NCBI RefSeq assembly: GCF_030272615.1
Contig: NC_081412.1
Coordinates: 38,074,911 to 38,138,910 of the forward strand
Direction: 5' to 3'
Source of the DNA: Cryptomeria japonica
Lineage: Eukaryota > Streptophyta > Pinopsida > Cupressales > Cupressaceae
DNA: 64,000 nucleotides
Shown here: piece by piece, positions 1 through 11,130 of the stretch
Numbering within the stretch: the stretch's first letter is position 1
How the letters are laid out: each line of letters begins with the position of its first letter
Translations under genes and position numbers: made by a program
Notes under the pieces: generated by a model
Database searches by the model: none
What the model was told of the DNA's origin: nothing
The model's input: the letters and a program-made list of their open reading frames with translations, nothing else

Positions 1-9
1 CTCCAACAA

Positions 10-120
10 ACTCCCCCAAAGATTAGGACATATAAAGTAGTTTTTCACATGATCTCTCTCCCCCTTTGATAGCAATGCCAAATATCTCAAAACAAATGAT
101 CAAACTCACTCTCCCCCCCC
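10..120 (-). other. Repeated polypurine tracts of Copia element A
   Basis: On the minus strand three purine runs precede the 3' LTR: at about 10-20, 56-68 and 105-125, the last a C-rich run on plus. The tract next to the LTR would prime plus-strand DNA synthesis. Several such tracts in the non-coding tail also occur in Copia element B here and recall the multiple polypurine tracts reported for Sirevirus-type Copia elements; lineage assignment is inference. Confidence 0.55.
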
Positions 121-564
121 CCCCAAAAAAAAAAAACATGAATCTCAGGAATCTTTCCCTCAAAAACACAGACTACTCCAATAGAGGATCACCACCAACT
201 CACCTATCTAGATAAAAAGATAAGGCTCTGAAATCCACTAGATTTATGCAACTCAATGCATCTAGTTATCATAAAGAGGGGTAGATACCCCTAACTTGTC
301 TCTTAAATAGACAAATGTATCTACAAGCAAAGGCTTAGTGAAAATATTAGCTATTTGTTCCTTTGTAGATGCATACTCCAGCTTTACCTTCTTTTTACTG
401 ACTTTCTGTCTCAAGTAATGCTATTTGATTGACACATGCTTAGTCTTTGAATGTTGCACTAGATTCTTTGACATGTTAATAAAATTATAATTATCATAGT
501 ATATAATAGTAGGCTCATCACAATTAACTCTGATATCCTTCAAAATTTTCTTCATCCAAACTAC

Positions 565-1732
565 CTAAGTGCAATTACTAACAACAACAATATACTCAGC
601 TTCGACAGTAGATAAGGACATTGAATCTTGTTTCTTACTAGCCCATGAAACTAGCTTATTTCCTAAAAATAATGCTCCACTGGTAGTGCTCTTCCGGTCA
701 TCAACATCACCAGCCCAATTTGCATTAGTGTAAGCACATAACATGAAATCATCATTCCTCAAATACCATGGACCATAATCTACAGTTCCCTTCAGGTATC
801 TGAATATCCTCTTAACAGTAGTGACATGACCCTCTTTTGGATCATCATGATATCTAGCAGCCATGCACACAACATGCATATGTTTGGCCTAGTCTGAGTA
901 ATATATAGAAGTCCACCAACCATATATCTATGCAAGCTCCGATTAGCTTTCGGAGATTCATCATTCTTCGACAATTTACAACCAGTCACCATAGGAGTTC
1001 TAACTGGTTTGGAGTCATCTAACCCAAATTTCTTTTGCAATTCCTTCACATACTTAGTTTGATATATAAATATACCTTTTCTAGTTATGAAATTTGCAAA
1101 CCGAAGAAAAATTTCATCTCACCAATCATAGACATCTCCAATTCTTTCTGCATATCATCGGAAAACTTCATGCTCAAGTCATCATCACCTCCAAAGATAA
1201 TATCATAAACAAAGACTTCAACAATCAGAATGTTCTCATTTTCAATATTAAAATACATATTACTGTCAGCAACACCTTTAGTGAATCCCGATTTCAACAA
1301 ATACTTATCTAATCTAGCATATCAGGCTCTAGGGGCTTGTTTCAATCCATAAAGTTCTTTCTTCAAGCTATATACCATGTCTCCCTGATCTGATAATGAA
1401 AATCCATTAGGTTGCTCAATGTATACTTCTTCCTCAAGATCACCATTCAAAAAAGTAGATTTGACATCCATCTGATATACCTTGAAATCTTTGTAAGTAA
1501 CATAAGCAAGCAATAGTCTAATAGCTTCAAGTCTGGCAACTGGAGCAAAAGTCTCCTCATAATCAATTCCTTCTTGTTGTGAATACCCTTTGCAAACAAG
1601 TCTAGCTTTATTTATGACAACTTCACTGGCTTCATTCAGCTTATTTTTTAATACCCATTTAGTACCAATAACATTCTTATCCTTAGGTCTAGGCACAAGT
1701 TTCCATGTGTTATTCTTCTCAATCTAATCTAA
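565..1732 (-). pseudogene. Copia reverse transcriptase and RNase H, element A
   Basis: The RT begins near 1696 with the linker [18 protein letters not shown], then [22 protein letters not shown], the first catalytic aspartate in [14 protein letters not shown], and YGLKQAPRA near 1325. It continues in another frame at 1300-1085, ending in GEMKFFFGLQIS. The usual YVDD catalytic box is altered: the copy reads FVYD before IIFGG, so one of the two key aspartates is lost. RNase H follows in two frames at 1049-565, with TRPNI, ANWAGDVDDRKSTTSG and ALFLGNKLVSWASKKQ and ending SLSTVEAEYI. At least three frameshifts or stops break the frame. This is a dead polymerase. Confidence 0.9.
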
Positions 1733-2026
1733 TTTTTCTTCCATGGCTCTCATCCAACTTTCATCTTTACAAGCTTCAACAACATCTTTAGGTTCAACTT
1801 TAGAAATCAAACATACTTCTTTAGCAGCTAACCTTCTTCTAGTCATCACACCTTTATTCTTATCACCAATAATATAATTTTCAAAATGATTCAATCTTAT
1901 GTACCTTGGAGTCTTCTGATTGTTCTAATTTTTAGGTTCATGCACCTCTTCACCAGTAGCAACAACATTCGGTTTAACTATCTCTACCAAATCATTCTGC
2001 TTAGACTCTTCAGTCTGCATAGGGGC

Positions 2027-2682
2027 TTAAACAATATGTTTTCCATCATCATATCCACATGCTCTAATCTCTTTCCCAAGGTTCTCATCCACCTTCACAT
2101 TTTCACTCTCCACTCTTTTTCTTAGTCTCTTATTATAGCACCGATAGGATTTCCTCTTTGTATAATATCCCAAGAAAATTCCTTCATCACTTCTAGCATC
2201 AAACTTTCTTATATCCTCATCTCTCTTGATATAAAATTTACTACCAAATACTTTGAAATATATCAAAGTAGGAACATGACCAAACCAAAGTTCATAAATG
2301 GTCTTACTGGTATCACCTTTAATGTGAACTCTATTGAATGTGTAAACAACAGTGCAAATAGCTTCTCTCCAGTAGATTTTTGGAACATTTCTTTCATTCA
2401 GCATAGTCCTTACAACATCCAATATAGTTCCTTTCAATAACTTCATTTTTGTTGAGGGGTTCTAGGAGCAGATAATTGCCTTCTAAGTCCATGCTTCTCA
2501 CATAATGAATTGAACTCATTGGAATAGAATTCTCCACCTCTATCATATCTTAGACATTTCACCTTCAATCCAAACTCGGTCTCCACCTTTGCTTTGAATA
2601 TCTTGAATTTGTCCAATTCTTCTAATTTCTCCTTCAAAAAGATAATCCACATCATCCTAGAATAATCATCAATTAGTAGCAT
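2027..2682 (-). pseudogene. Copia integrase core, element A
   Basis: The DDE integrase core starts LLIDDYSRMMWIIF with the first aspartate and continues to RYDRGGEF with the second. It reaches APRTPQQ, where the frame breaks. The third catalytic residue lies in a GAA codon near 2440 in a different frame (VIER), followed by a further shift into TILDVVRTMLNERNVPKIYWREA. The C-terminal part keeps YELWFGHVPTLIYFKVFGSK and EGIFLGY, typical of Copia integrases. The residue before the second aspartate is Y where most relatives have S. Two close frameshifts around the catalytic glutamate make the copy non-functional. Confidence 0.9.
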
Positions 2683-2808
2683 AAAAAATCTATCACCCTA
2701 CACACTTCTAACACTTTTAGGTCCACACAGGTCAGTATGCACAAGATCTAGCAGTCCATCAGATGTATACTATTTTCTCTTGAAATAAATCCTTGTTTTC
2801 TTACCCAG

Positions 2809-3310
2809 CTAACATTCCTTACATATAGAATTAGCAGGCTTAACAATCTTAGGTAGATCTCTAACAGTATGAGTAGAAAAAATCTTAATCATTGAATCAA
2901 AATTAACATGACACATTCTCCTATGCCACAACCAACTTTCATTAATATGAGCAATCAAACAACTTTTCTCACCGGCATTCAAATGAAACATTTTACCTTT
3001 ATTCTTAGTTCCAGATGCAATCTCTAAACTGGAGGCTTTTAGGATCTTGCATTTTCCATCCTTGAATTGTAGATCATAACCTTTATCAACCATCTCTCCA
3101 ACACTCAAAATATTATGCTCTAAACCTTCAACATACAAGACATCATCAGTGTTATGCTTACCATCAGAAGAAATAGAACCTCTCCCACAGATCACATAGG
3201 CTTTTTCATCTCCCAATCTAACTATTCCACCATCATACATTTCCATGCTTAGAAATTTCTTTTATCACCGATCATATGATGTGAACAACCATTGTCAATT
3301 ACCCATTCAT
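2809..3310 (-). pseudogene. Copia protease end and GAG-pre-integrase domain, element A
   Basis: Near 3310-3270 the minus strand reads DEWVIDNGCSHHMIGDK, the Copia aspartic-protease active site with N in place of the usual S or T in the D-S/T-G triad. The following open segment (3246-2809) contains VLYVEGLEHNILSVGEMVDKG and WLWHRRMCHVNFDSM and ends with SICKEC. This is the GAG-pre-integrase domain, whose HHCC zinc ligands (H in WHRRMCH, C in ICKEC) are visible. The segment is open over 145 codons and joins the integrase after a stop near 2810. Confidence 0.85.
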
Positions 3311-3331
3311 CTTTCTCTTCAACTTTAGCAG

Positions 3332-4421
3332 CTAAAGCTTTCTCCTCAATAGTACAACTTGTGGAATCAATAGGTACAAGTCTATCATCCTTAATGAAAA
3401 TAAACACAACTTAATTTCCTTCTGATTCTTCATCTGTAACACCCTCATTAGCAGAATAATAACAGTTCTTCTGATTCCTATACTTCTGGTTAGGCTTGTA
3501 AGGCTTATCATACTTCTCATGCTTCTTATATCTATCATTTCTATCATGCTTATCAAACCTATCATGCATGTCATATTTACCTATTCTCTCCAAAAATCTA
3601 GAATAAAATGTCCTATCTTATTTCAAGAGAAACATTTCAAAGGCAACTTTTCGTCATACTTACTGGATCCTTTAGGCAATCTTTGGGAAATCAATGCTTC
3701 AAATTCATCTATCTCTTTCATATCTAGATATTTTGCATTCATCAGGATCATACTTATGCTTACTAGATACAAATGTAGATACTCTGAATTCTATCTCAGA
3801 CTTTCCATGTGATTTTCCAAACTCACTTATCTCAAATGCAACAATCTTTCCAACCAGCATACCGCTTGTTGCTTTAGTCACACTCCGGATCTCATCAATA
3901 GCAGCAACCTTATGTTTATAGGCAGGAGGCAAACATCTCAGCAGCTTAGCAACAATTTCATCTTCCTCAATGGTTCCATCAGCACATCTGATACCTAGGA
4001 CAAGGTCATTCACCTTAGCCATAAAATAGTCTATGTTCTCATCATCTCCCATCTTCAATGTCTCATACTTTCCTTTCAAACTCTTCAACTTAGTAACTTT
4101 CACTTGTTTATCACCTTCATACAGGATCTCAAGCTTCTCCTAGATCTCATGTGTGGTCTAAAGTCCCATTACATTTATCATCTCCGAATTAGTCAAGGCA
4201 CTAAGAAATGCTTCCTTCACTCTAATGTTATGTTCAACTTCCTTGATCTCATCCTGAGTAGTTGGTCCATTCGAAGGAATAGTACAGGCATTCTTTATGA
4301 TCTTCCAGTAATCCTCTCCAAGACATTTCAAGTGTACTTCCATCTAGTTCTTCCATATAGCATAGTTACTTCCATCAAACCTCAGACTGTCCTTCTTAAA
4401 GATAACACCTTGAGCTGCCAT
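3332..4421 (-). pseudogene. Copia gag, element A
   Basis: An ATG at 4421-4419 opens with AAQGVIFKKDSLRFDGSNYAIWKN, the usual Copia gag start. It then meets an in-frame TAG at 4346-4344 where relatives have Gln or Lys, and resumes MEVHLKCLGEDYW. The 4103-3705 segment (LKGKYETLKMGDDENIDYFM, LLRCLPPAYKHKV) is the UBN2/gag core. The zinc knuckle near 3640 reads C-F-S-stop-N-K-I-G-H-F, so the second cysteine is now a stop (TGA). A lysine- and aspartate-rich tail (3593-3411) follows. The gag is clearly inactive. The in-frame TAG sits at the same codon as in element B. Confidence 0.85.
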
Positions 4422-4455
4422 CCCAGATCTCCTCAAGTAGTTAATCTTCTACTGG

Positions 4456-5541
4456 AGAATCAAGAAGGAAGACTAAGAGGGGGGGTGAATCAATCTTCAC
4501 TAGATCAGAAAATTTAACTACAAAAGTAGATGAAAATATTACAATGGGGACTGCACATGCATTCAGGCACACTGTTTAGAGCTCACTACTTAAAAGATAA
4601 TTGCCCGGAAGGCTACAACTCTTAGGGAAGTCTCACTAACTTGCAACAAGATTTGCACTACAATTCGGAAGAAATGAACTAAAAGAATAGCATCTCCAAA
4701 TGCCTGATTACTGTTTTGATTAAGCATAGTTGTCTGGCCTACAACACCAATCTCTCTCAATCTCAACACCAAAGGATAAATCTCTTATTTGCACATACAC
4801 CACTCTTTGATAATGCCGACACAACATTGACTCCTAAATTACATGAATATATCACCTATATATACAGTTCATCAACCTTGATAACAAGGTCGGCTAAACC
4901 CTCAATCCTCAATTACAAAATTACATCATACGATACAAAGATTGACCATTGGACCAATATAATGATTTAAATAGCATAGCATGGACCTAAATCAAATTCC
5001 CAAATGCTCCACCGAAAATCATGCCAAGATCAACCGCAACACGCTACACCACTAGGAAAACCACATAACACGAAAATCATCACTGGTTCATAGAAACCAC
5101 CAAAATCTCTCACAACAATCAATGTTGATTGACAAAACAAATAGGAAATGAATAGGAAACACCAGCAAGCATGTTAGAATCATTAGAAACAACTACACCA
5201 ACACCACTTATCAAATCTTCATCTGTCAATGCCTGAAAGCTCAAGAACACAACCAATTAGCAACTATCATGAAGAAAGATAACTTGTGGAGCACTAAATC
5301 ATGATTCATTTGAAATGAAGATACAAAAGACCATCCCAAGAAATATCCAAAAATCTCAACACAAGATCTAATCACACCAAAATATACTGGAGGATATATT
5401 GGACTGCAAAAACAATGATCAACAAAACAACACTGCAAACTGGATCATAAGATCTTCCCAATTTGCAATCACTAGAGCAATACATAGGAATATGTTGACA
5501 TCAATGATAACAACATATCCTAGTAGCAGCAATGACCAACA
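4456..5541 (-). repeat. 5' LTR of Copia element A
   Basis: The run 'agaggggggg tgaatca' near 4476 matches the same position in the LTR of Copia element B (near 38550). The following text (gctcactac, reactive 'catgcattcaggc' stretch, 'gattaagc' near 4718) parallels that LTR at lower identity. The likely outer end is '..gaccaaca' near 5541, whose complement gives TGTTGGTC. Sequence similar to the outer end reappears near 53095, where a solo LTR of the same family lies in the other direction. The inner boundary with gag is blurred by loss of the primer site. Confidence 0.65.
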
Positions 5542-5559
5542 ATATTCAACAATTATCAA

Positions 5560-6199
5560 TGTTAGGGTCAAAGTTTAATTAGGGTTAGCTAGGATAAATG
5601 TTGCGTTCAAGGTTAAGGTTAGGGTTGGGGTTGGTCTTGGTGTTAGGGTTTAATAAGGGATAGGATTGAGGATAAGGTTGGGTTAAGGGTTAAATAAGGG
5701 TTATATTTAGTGTTTAGACTCAAGTAAGGTGAGGGATCTAAGATAAATCACAAGGTTAAGGTTCTAAAATAAAGTTGGAGTAAGGGTTAGGGTATAATTT
5801 AAGTTAGATTCTATTTAATATTAGGGTTAAGTTAGAGTTTAATTAGGCTTATGGTTCAATTAGGGTTAGGGTTCTAAGATGAATCTTTGAGTTGGGGTTA
5901 GGGTTACTATTAGTGTTAGGTTAGAGATATGATTAAGGTTAGGGTTAGGTTCAAGGTTCAACTAGAGTTTAATTAGGGTTAGGATTCAATTAGTATTAGA
6001 GTTAAATTAGGGTTAGGGTATAATTAGGGTCAGGTTTGGGGCTTAATTAGGGTCAAGGGTATAATTAGGATTAGGGTTAGGGTTTAATTAAGGTAAGGTT
6101 AAGGTTAGGGTTCTTGGATAAAACTTGAGGTGAACGTTAGGGTTAGTGTTGGGGTTAGTGTTACTGCTAGTATTAGGGTCAAGGTTTAGTTAGGGTTAG
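5560..6199 (+). repeat. Interstitial telomere-like repeats, block 1
   Basis: Dozens of degenerate units of plant telomere type (TTTAGGG, mostly seen as ttagggttagggtt or aattagggttag) all run in the same direction on the plus strand. They are interspersed with variants such as aaggttaagg. The array is not a chromosome end, because it is flanked by ordinary repeats on both sides. It was once continuous with the block at 7271-8130, which a solo LTR now separates from it. Confidence 0.9.
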
Positions 6200-7265
6200 T
6201 GGTGCAGGAGCACCTAACACAAAGGCATAAAAAGAGTCTATAAGAAGATAAAAATCAATTCATAAGTATTCAATTATATTTTCATTTGTAATGTCATTTT
6301 GAGTCAATATGAATCAATATGTAAGGCTAAAAGAGCCCATTGTAATGAGTTGTCCAAGTTGTCCTAATAAGGTCTTGAATTAGTCATTTAGTAAAATTTG
6401 TATAAAATATCCTTGGAGGGGTAAAATGGTGACAAAATTACATTATTATTCCATCCTAATATGTTTTGAAGGTTATTTTGAAGGTTTAAAGTCATTTGAG
6501 TCAAAAGTTGTAAAAGTTGTAAAATGTAACTTTTCAAAAGTTGTAAAAAGACCAAAATGGGAAGTTGTATGGTCATAAGAGGAAGTTGGGTAGTTGTAAC
6601 TTCCATGTGAAGATAAAAAGGCTATAAAACCTCTATAATTTTTGTTCATAAGTGTATGTAAAAATTGGAGAAGGAATTGGAAAGCATTGGAAACATTTTG
6701 GTATCATATTTTCATTGTTTTCAATCTCTTGTTTTGTGATCTTGGAAGTTTTCCCTCTTGTTTCCAGGCTTGGTACGGCCATGTACAGCCTGGAAACAAG
6801 TGTATTTATATCATGATAGTTTAGTATATTGAATAATATTTCCATTTCTTTTGGTTTGAGTTGATTTCATGCATTTTTGAGAAAGTTATGAATGTTTTGG
6901 TGAAAACCGTTTGGAATTACCCAAAACCCTAATTCACGGCGACCAGTTGTGGAAAAATCATCATAACTTTGGATTTCACCATTGGATATTTCTATAATTT
7001 GGAGGAAAGTTTTATAACTAGCATTTATATAATCTTACCACAGCGATTGACTTGATGATTAATATGATAATAGTTATTAATGACTTTTCATGACTGTAAT
7101 TTCATGACCAGAACAGAGTAAATTTTATAGTTTGGACAAATACTTGGTTTTCATTTGCAAGAAATGAATAGATGAAGGGTTTAAATGATTCAGGTTTAAT
7201 GCATGATATATGGAGAAGATTTTATAATGGTTATTTGATTGATTTTTTCATGATGCTCTGCATCA
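6200..7265 (+). mobile_element. Solo LTR inserted in telomere-like array
   Basis: This 1066-bp insert begins TGGTGCAG and ends CTGCATCA, an imperfect inverted pair (7 of 8). It is flanked by the 5-bp duplication GTTAG at 6195-6199 and 7266-7270. A TATA-like ggctataaaacc near 6619 fits an LTR promoter, and no internal coding region is present. A palindrome, cttgtttccaggc and gcctggaaacaag, lies at 6757-6800. The family (Copia or gypsy) is unknown and the strand is set from the TATA box. The insertion proves that the telomere-like array is older. Confidence 0.8.
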
Positions 7266-7270
7266 GTTAG

Positions 7271-8130
7271 ATAGGAAAAAGTTTGGATTAAACATTAAAA
7301 TTAGCATTAGGGAACTCAATAAAGGAACTTAGGATTGGGCTTAGGTTATGGTTACGATTCAATAAGGTTTAGCGTTAAGGTTAGGGTTAGGTTTGACATT
7401 AGTCTAGTCTTTGTGTTAACTTTAATTAGGGTTAGAGTTATTATTATGATTCAAATATAATTAAGATGATTAGATAAAACATGACGTTAAAGTTCAATGA
7501 TAAATTTTGGGTTAGGGTTAGGGTTTAACTTAAGCTAGTGTTAAATTTTTTGGTTAGGGTAGGGTTAGGGTTCAATTTAGGCTTATAATTTAATTATGGT
7601 TAAGATTAGGGTTCTAAAATTTAAAGCTTAGGGTTAGGTTTCAGTTAGGATCAAGGTTAAGTTATTAGGGTTAGGTTTTAGTTAGGGTTATGGTTCCAGA
7701 TAGATTCTAATTAGGGTTAAGTTTTAATTAGTAATACCTATTTAAGCTTAGGTTTGAGATTAGGGTTAAGGTTAAATTAGGTTTAGGGTGTTATATTAGC
7801 ATGAGGGTTAGGGTTAGGTTTAAATTATGTTGAGGTTTAATTAGGGTTAGGGTGCAACTAAGGTTAGGATAGAGTTAGGGTTCAATTAGGATTAGCTTGG
7901 GGTCAGGGTTAGGGTTGACATTATAATTAGGTTGGGGTTTAACTAGGGTTAGGTTTATTGTTAAAATAGAGATGGGGTTAAGGTTATGTTAGGGATAGAA
8001 TTAGGGCAAGAGTTAGGGTTATAATTTGGGTTAGGGTTGTGGTTAAGGTTAAGGATCAAGATTAATTAAGGTTAAGATTCAACTTAGGTTACAAGTAGTG
8101 TTTAATTAGGGTTAGGGTTGAGTTCAGGTC
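7271..8130 (+). repeat. Interstitial telomere-like repeats, block 2
   Basis: The degenerate TTTAGGG-type array continues in the same orientation as block 1 and fades out near 8130. Runs such as gggttagggttaggttta and caattagggttagg dominate. Divergence is strong, so the block is old. Confidence 0.88.
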
Positions 8131-8134
8131 AAGA

Positions 8135-9944
8135 CTGTGTGCATAAAGATGGGGGACCCAAAAGTGGCCACCACACTTTTTGGACCCCTAGAGACCATAA
8201 TATGGGTGTGTTACAATGAGCTCACATTATGGTCAGTTTTTTACCATAAAAGAAAAAATCCTCAAAAATCTTCATTTTTATGTTTTTCTCTACAAACCCA
8301 TAACTTACTAATTGTTTGAAGTGCACTTGCATTGTTGGAGACCCCATTTTTCACTAGTTCTTTGCAAGATCATTTATAAAATGTTGCCATTACATCATTA
8401 AGGTCAAAGAGGTAAGTATTTTTACTTTTTTAGTGTAAAACTTGGATTAAATAGATGGATTTGATTAGTTTTCTAATGGAATCTATTCAATTATTTTTAG
8501 GAGTTGAGAATGCACCCACAAATGATTTGTAATGGGTGAAAATTTAGGGTAAATTTAGGTTTTCGCTAATTAAGGTAATAAAACCACTAATTTTGCTTAG
8601 CCATTACATAGGGGTATTTAGGTCATTTACCTATTAGGCCAACCTCCAATGATCATGAGAAGCCACAAAAATGAATTCCCATCGAAGAGATAGGACCCCT
8701 ACCCTAATTCAAAATTGAGCCCCACTAAGAGGGACCATGCAATTGGGTGCCATGGTCTTTCTTAAAATGGGACCCAAATGCAGCCCCAAGGAGAAGGGTA
8801 CCCCACTAGGGAATCCATCAATGGGTGTTAATGGCATCAAAATTGGAGATTGGGCACAAAAAAAACCTAGATATATGATGAGGATAGGACACAAACATGA
8901 GGTCTAAATTGGCCTAGTGACTATTTATGATGCTACATTTAGCCCCCACTTTAATGGGAGTATGATCCTATACAAATACTTGTAGTAACATAGATGAAAG
9001 AGATGGAAGTGAGGGAAAATTAGGAGCACAATTACAAGGAGTATAAAACATCATTAATTTTGAGGAAACAAGCCCCCAATCTTAGGATGTTAACTCACTC
9101 AAACGCATGCAAGGGCACACAAAAACAAAAAGAAAAAAAAAAACAAAGCCAAAAAGGCAAAAGACTCACAGCACAAAATCTGAAAACCAAAAAACAAGGT
9201 CTCAAGTCAACTAGTTGAAGAGACCTCGATATCAAATGTCTCAACCATTGATGTTATTCTTGAAAAATTCCATCTCAATAACACAAGCAATCGCATAAAA
9301 TGAGAAAAAGAACGCATCATCCATGAACTATTAATAGAAAATCTACAAGCTCATGAGAAGAAAGAAAGAAAGCACGGATACACATTCTAGATGTACTTTT
9401 CTAGGTGATCCATGAGAGAAGATATGGATACACATTCTACATGGGTGATCCCATAATACTAGGTTACACTTTTTTGCCAAACTTGACACTGAAATCAACA
9501 TTTTGCATCAGATCTTTACTTTCTACAACTTATAGTAGCTAAACCATTAAGAATTTGAAGATAAAGTAAACTACTAATTTGTGATATTTTTCATATATAT
9601 TCTAAATATATATTTTTTTAAATAACTAGAAATTAATTGTCTATATTGTTATGTAACTTTTAATAACTCGATATTTACAAGAATCAGCATTTTTTAGAAG
9701 TGACATTTATTTGGTAATGCATAACATTTTTTATAGTAAGAAGGAAATTCTAATTTGAAATATAGAATTGTGACACCAATATCTAGTGAAATGATATTTT
9801 TTCATAATATTTTGTTACATTTATTTTTTTAGTTAATTTTTTAAGACAATGTAATTGTAACTTGGATAGAGGTGTATTTCGTAATGCATAACTTTTTTTG
9901 TATGCTATTGAATTAACTTATTCTTTTTGTGTTGAAATGAGGAT
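8135..9944. other. No recognisable gene
   Basis: Mixed non-coding sequence. A short inverted repeat occurs near 8199-8236 (ccataat and attatgg) and a purine-rich stretch at 9120-9200. At 9440-9471 there is a segment whose complement recurs at 41327-41360. I see no supported coding region; open frames here are short and unlike known proteins. Confidence 0.6.
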
Positions 9945-9949
9945 ATCAA

Positions 9950-10626
9950 TGTTAGACAATTCAAATAACTGAAAGACAACTGAGAGGGGAGGGTGAATTA
10001 GTTGTCACAGATTACCAGAACCATTAGCAATTTAAAATTTAATATTGGAACCCAAAACATTAATAGATAAACCAATTAGGCATAAACAATAATCACAGAA
10101 TAAATACCACCCACATGACAATTGAGGGAAATATTTGTACGTGGAAAAACCAGTAAAGAGAAAAACCACGGTGGGAACCCTACCCACAGTTAGATAATAC
10201 TTCTGTAGTAAGTATGTGAATTACAATTGAGGGGCCTACACATGCAGGAAGGCCAACAGCCTAGAGCACACTGCTCATCACAAAATGAGCATCACTGACT
10301 ACATATAAATCCAAACTATAATCAAGAGAAGTGTTGAATTGCAAAAGATAGCATCTCCTATGCCTAAGTACAATTCCGATTAAGCTCAATACTGGAGGAA
10401 TAAATCCTCTAACATAAACCCAATTCGATCTCTAATGATCGACCAACTCCTCTACCTGAATGATATTACATTATTCACACATTACATTCCTTGACCATGA
10501 CCTCTTACAATAACTATGATCATCTACAATGAGATCTTACACCTATGTATACTAACCCTCGACCATAAACAATCAGGTCAGCCATCAAACAATAAACCAA
10601 TTACATAATTACAAACCATGTCAGCC
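9950..10626 (-). repeat. 3' LTR of Copia B, first half
   Basis: It matches 38513-39182 of the right LTR closely, from TGTTAG through the tgaattagttgtc, acacatgcaggaaggcc and cattacattccttgacc stretches. It stops abruptly at 10626, after 'gtcagcc', where CACTA begins. The same LTR position resumes at 33340-33343 with gcc ttagacc. The sequence is therefore not a solo LTR fragment but half of an interrupted LTR. Confidence 0.95.
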
Positions 10627-10654
10627 CACTAATACATTTGGACTAGATTTTCAA
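10627..10654 (+). repeat. Left terminal inverted repeat of CACTA element
   Basis: It begins CACTAATACATTTGG and includes GATTTTCAA at 10646-10654. It pairs with 33312-33339, with mismatches at positions 6, 13-15 and 17-19. It is preceded directly by the GCC target duplication. Confidence 0.93.
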
Positions 10655-10900
10655 CTGAGGTTTCTGACGGAGAAGGTATATTGTGGCCAAATTTAATTTT
10701 TCTTGAAAAAATACCCGCATTCGTCGTAATTCCGATGGAAATTACCCATTTGGTTTCGACGAAGAAGGCATTAGCAATGAGAATTTTCTTTTTTTCAAAA
10801 AAGTGCTTGCGTTCGTCGTAATTTCGATGACAGCGACCATTACAAAATAAAAAAAGAGGCAGGGAATTCATTTGTGAATTGCAATCCTGCGTAGGTGTTC
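10655..10900 (+). repeat. Left subterminal repeats of CACTA element
   Basis: Two copies of the motif TTCGTCGTAATTYCGATG occur at about 10720 and 10811, each preceded by an A-rich run. Related pieces (gacggagaagg, ttcgacgaagaagg) lie between them. In CACTA elements such subterminal motifs bind the TNPA-like protein; here that role is inferred from position. The motif shares the TCG-ATG core with the TCGATGA repeats at the other end. Confidence 0.7.
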
Positions 10901-11130
10901 GTGGTGACTTCAACCCCCAAGAACATCAAACCCACGTCGAAGGCAATCCCATGCAGGAGGTAGATTCAAATTGCCCTAGTTTTTAATTTCATGTTGCAAA
11001 AAATATACATGTGGTGGTTAATTGTCCTAGTTTAATCTCATAAAACCATAGAACTGTGATTGAGGAGTGAGCGTTCAATTTTGTATCAGCAATCCCTTCC
11101 TCCCGTATACGTGCGTGTTGATTGTTCACA

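Larger units (their letters stand above)
1..5541 (-). mobile_element. Ty1/copia retrotransposon A (incomplete at left edge)
   Basis: Read on the minus strand, the element runs from a right-hand 5' LTR through gag, protease, integrase, reverse transcriptase and RNase H to polypurine tracts at 10-120. The order protease-integrase-RT-RNase H defines Copia. The first 8 bases (ctccaaca) look like the last bases of the 3' LTR, because they are followed at once by a tract reading CTTTGGGGGAGTT on the minus strand; the rest of that LTR would lie left of the window. Every domain carries stops or frameshifts, so the copy is dead. No complement of TGGTATCAGAGC is visible near 4440-4470, so the tRNA primer site seems deleted. 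The exact right end (5541 or 5551) is uncertain. Confidence 0.9.

Noticed and set aside
5560-8130. True telomere
   Set aside because: Repeats are degenerate, internal, and flanked by retroelements on both sides.
9950-10626. Solo or truncated LTR independent of Copia B
   Set aside because: It ends exactly where CACTA begins and the same LTR resumes at 33343; flanking ATCAA matches the far end of Copia B, so it is half of one LTR.
10629-10913. 94-codon minus-strand gene at the left end of the CACTA element
   Set aside because: It covers the terminal repeat and subterminal motifs and resembles no protein.
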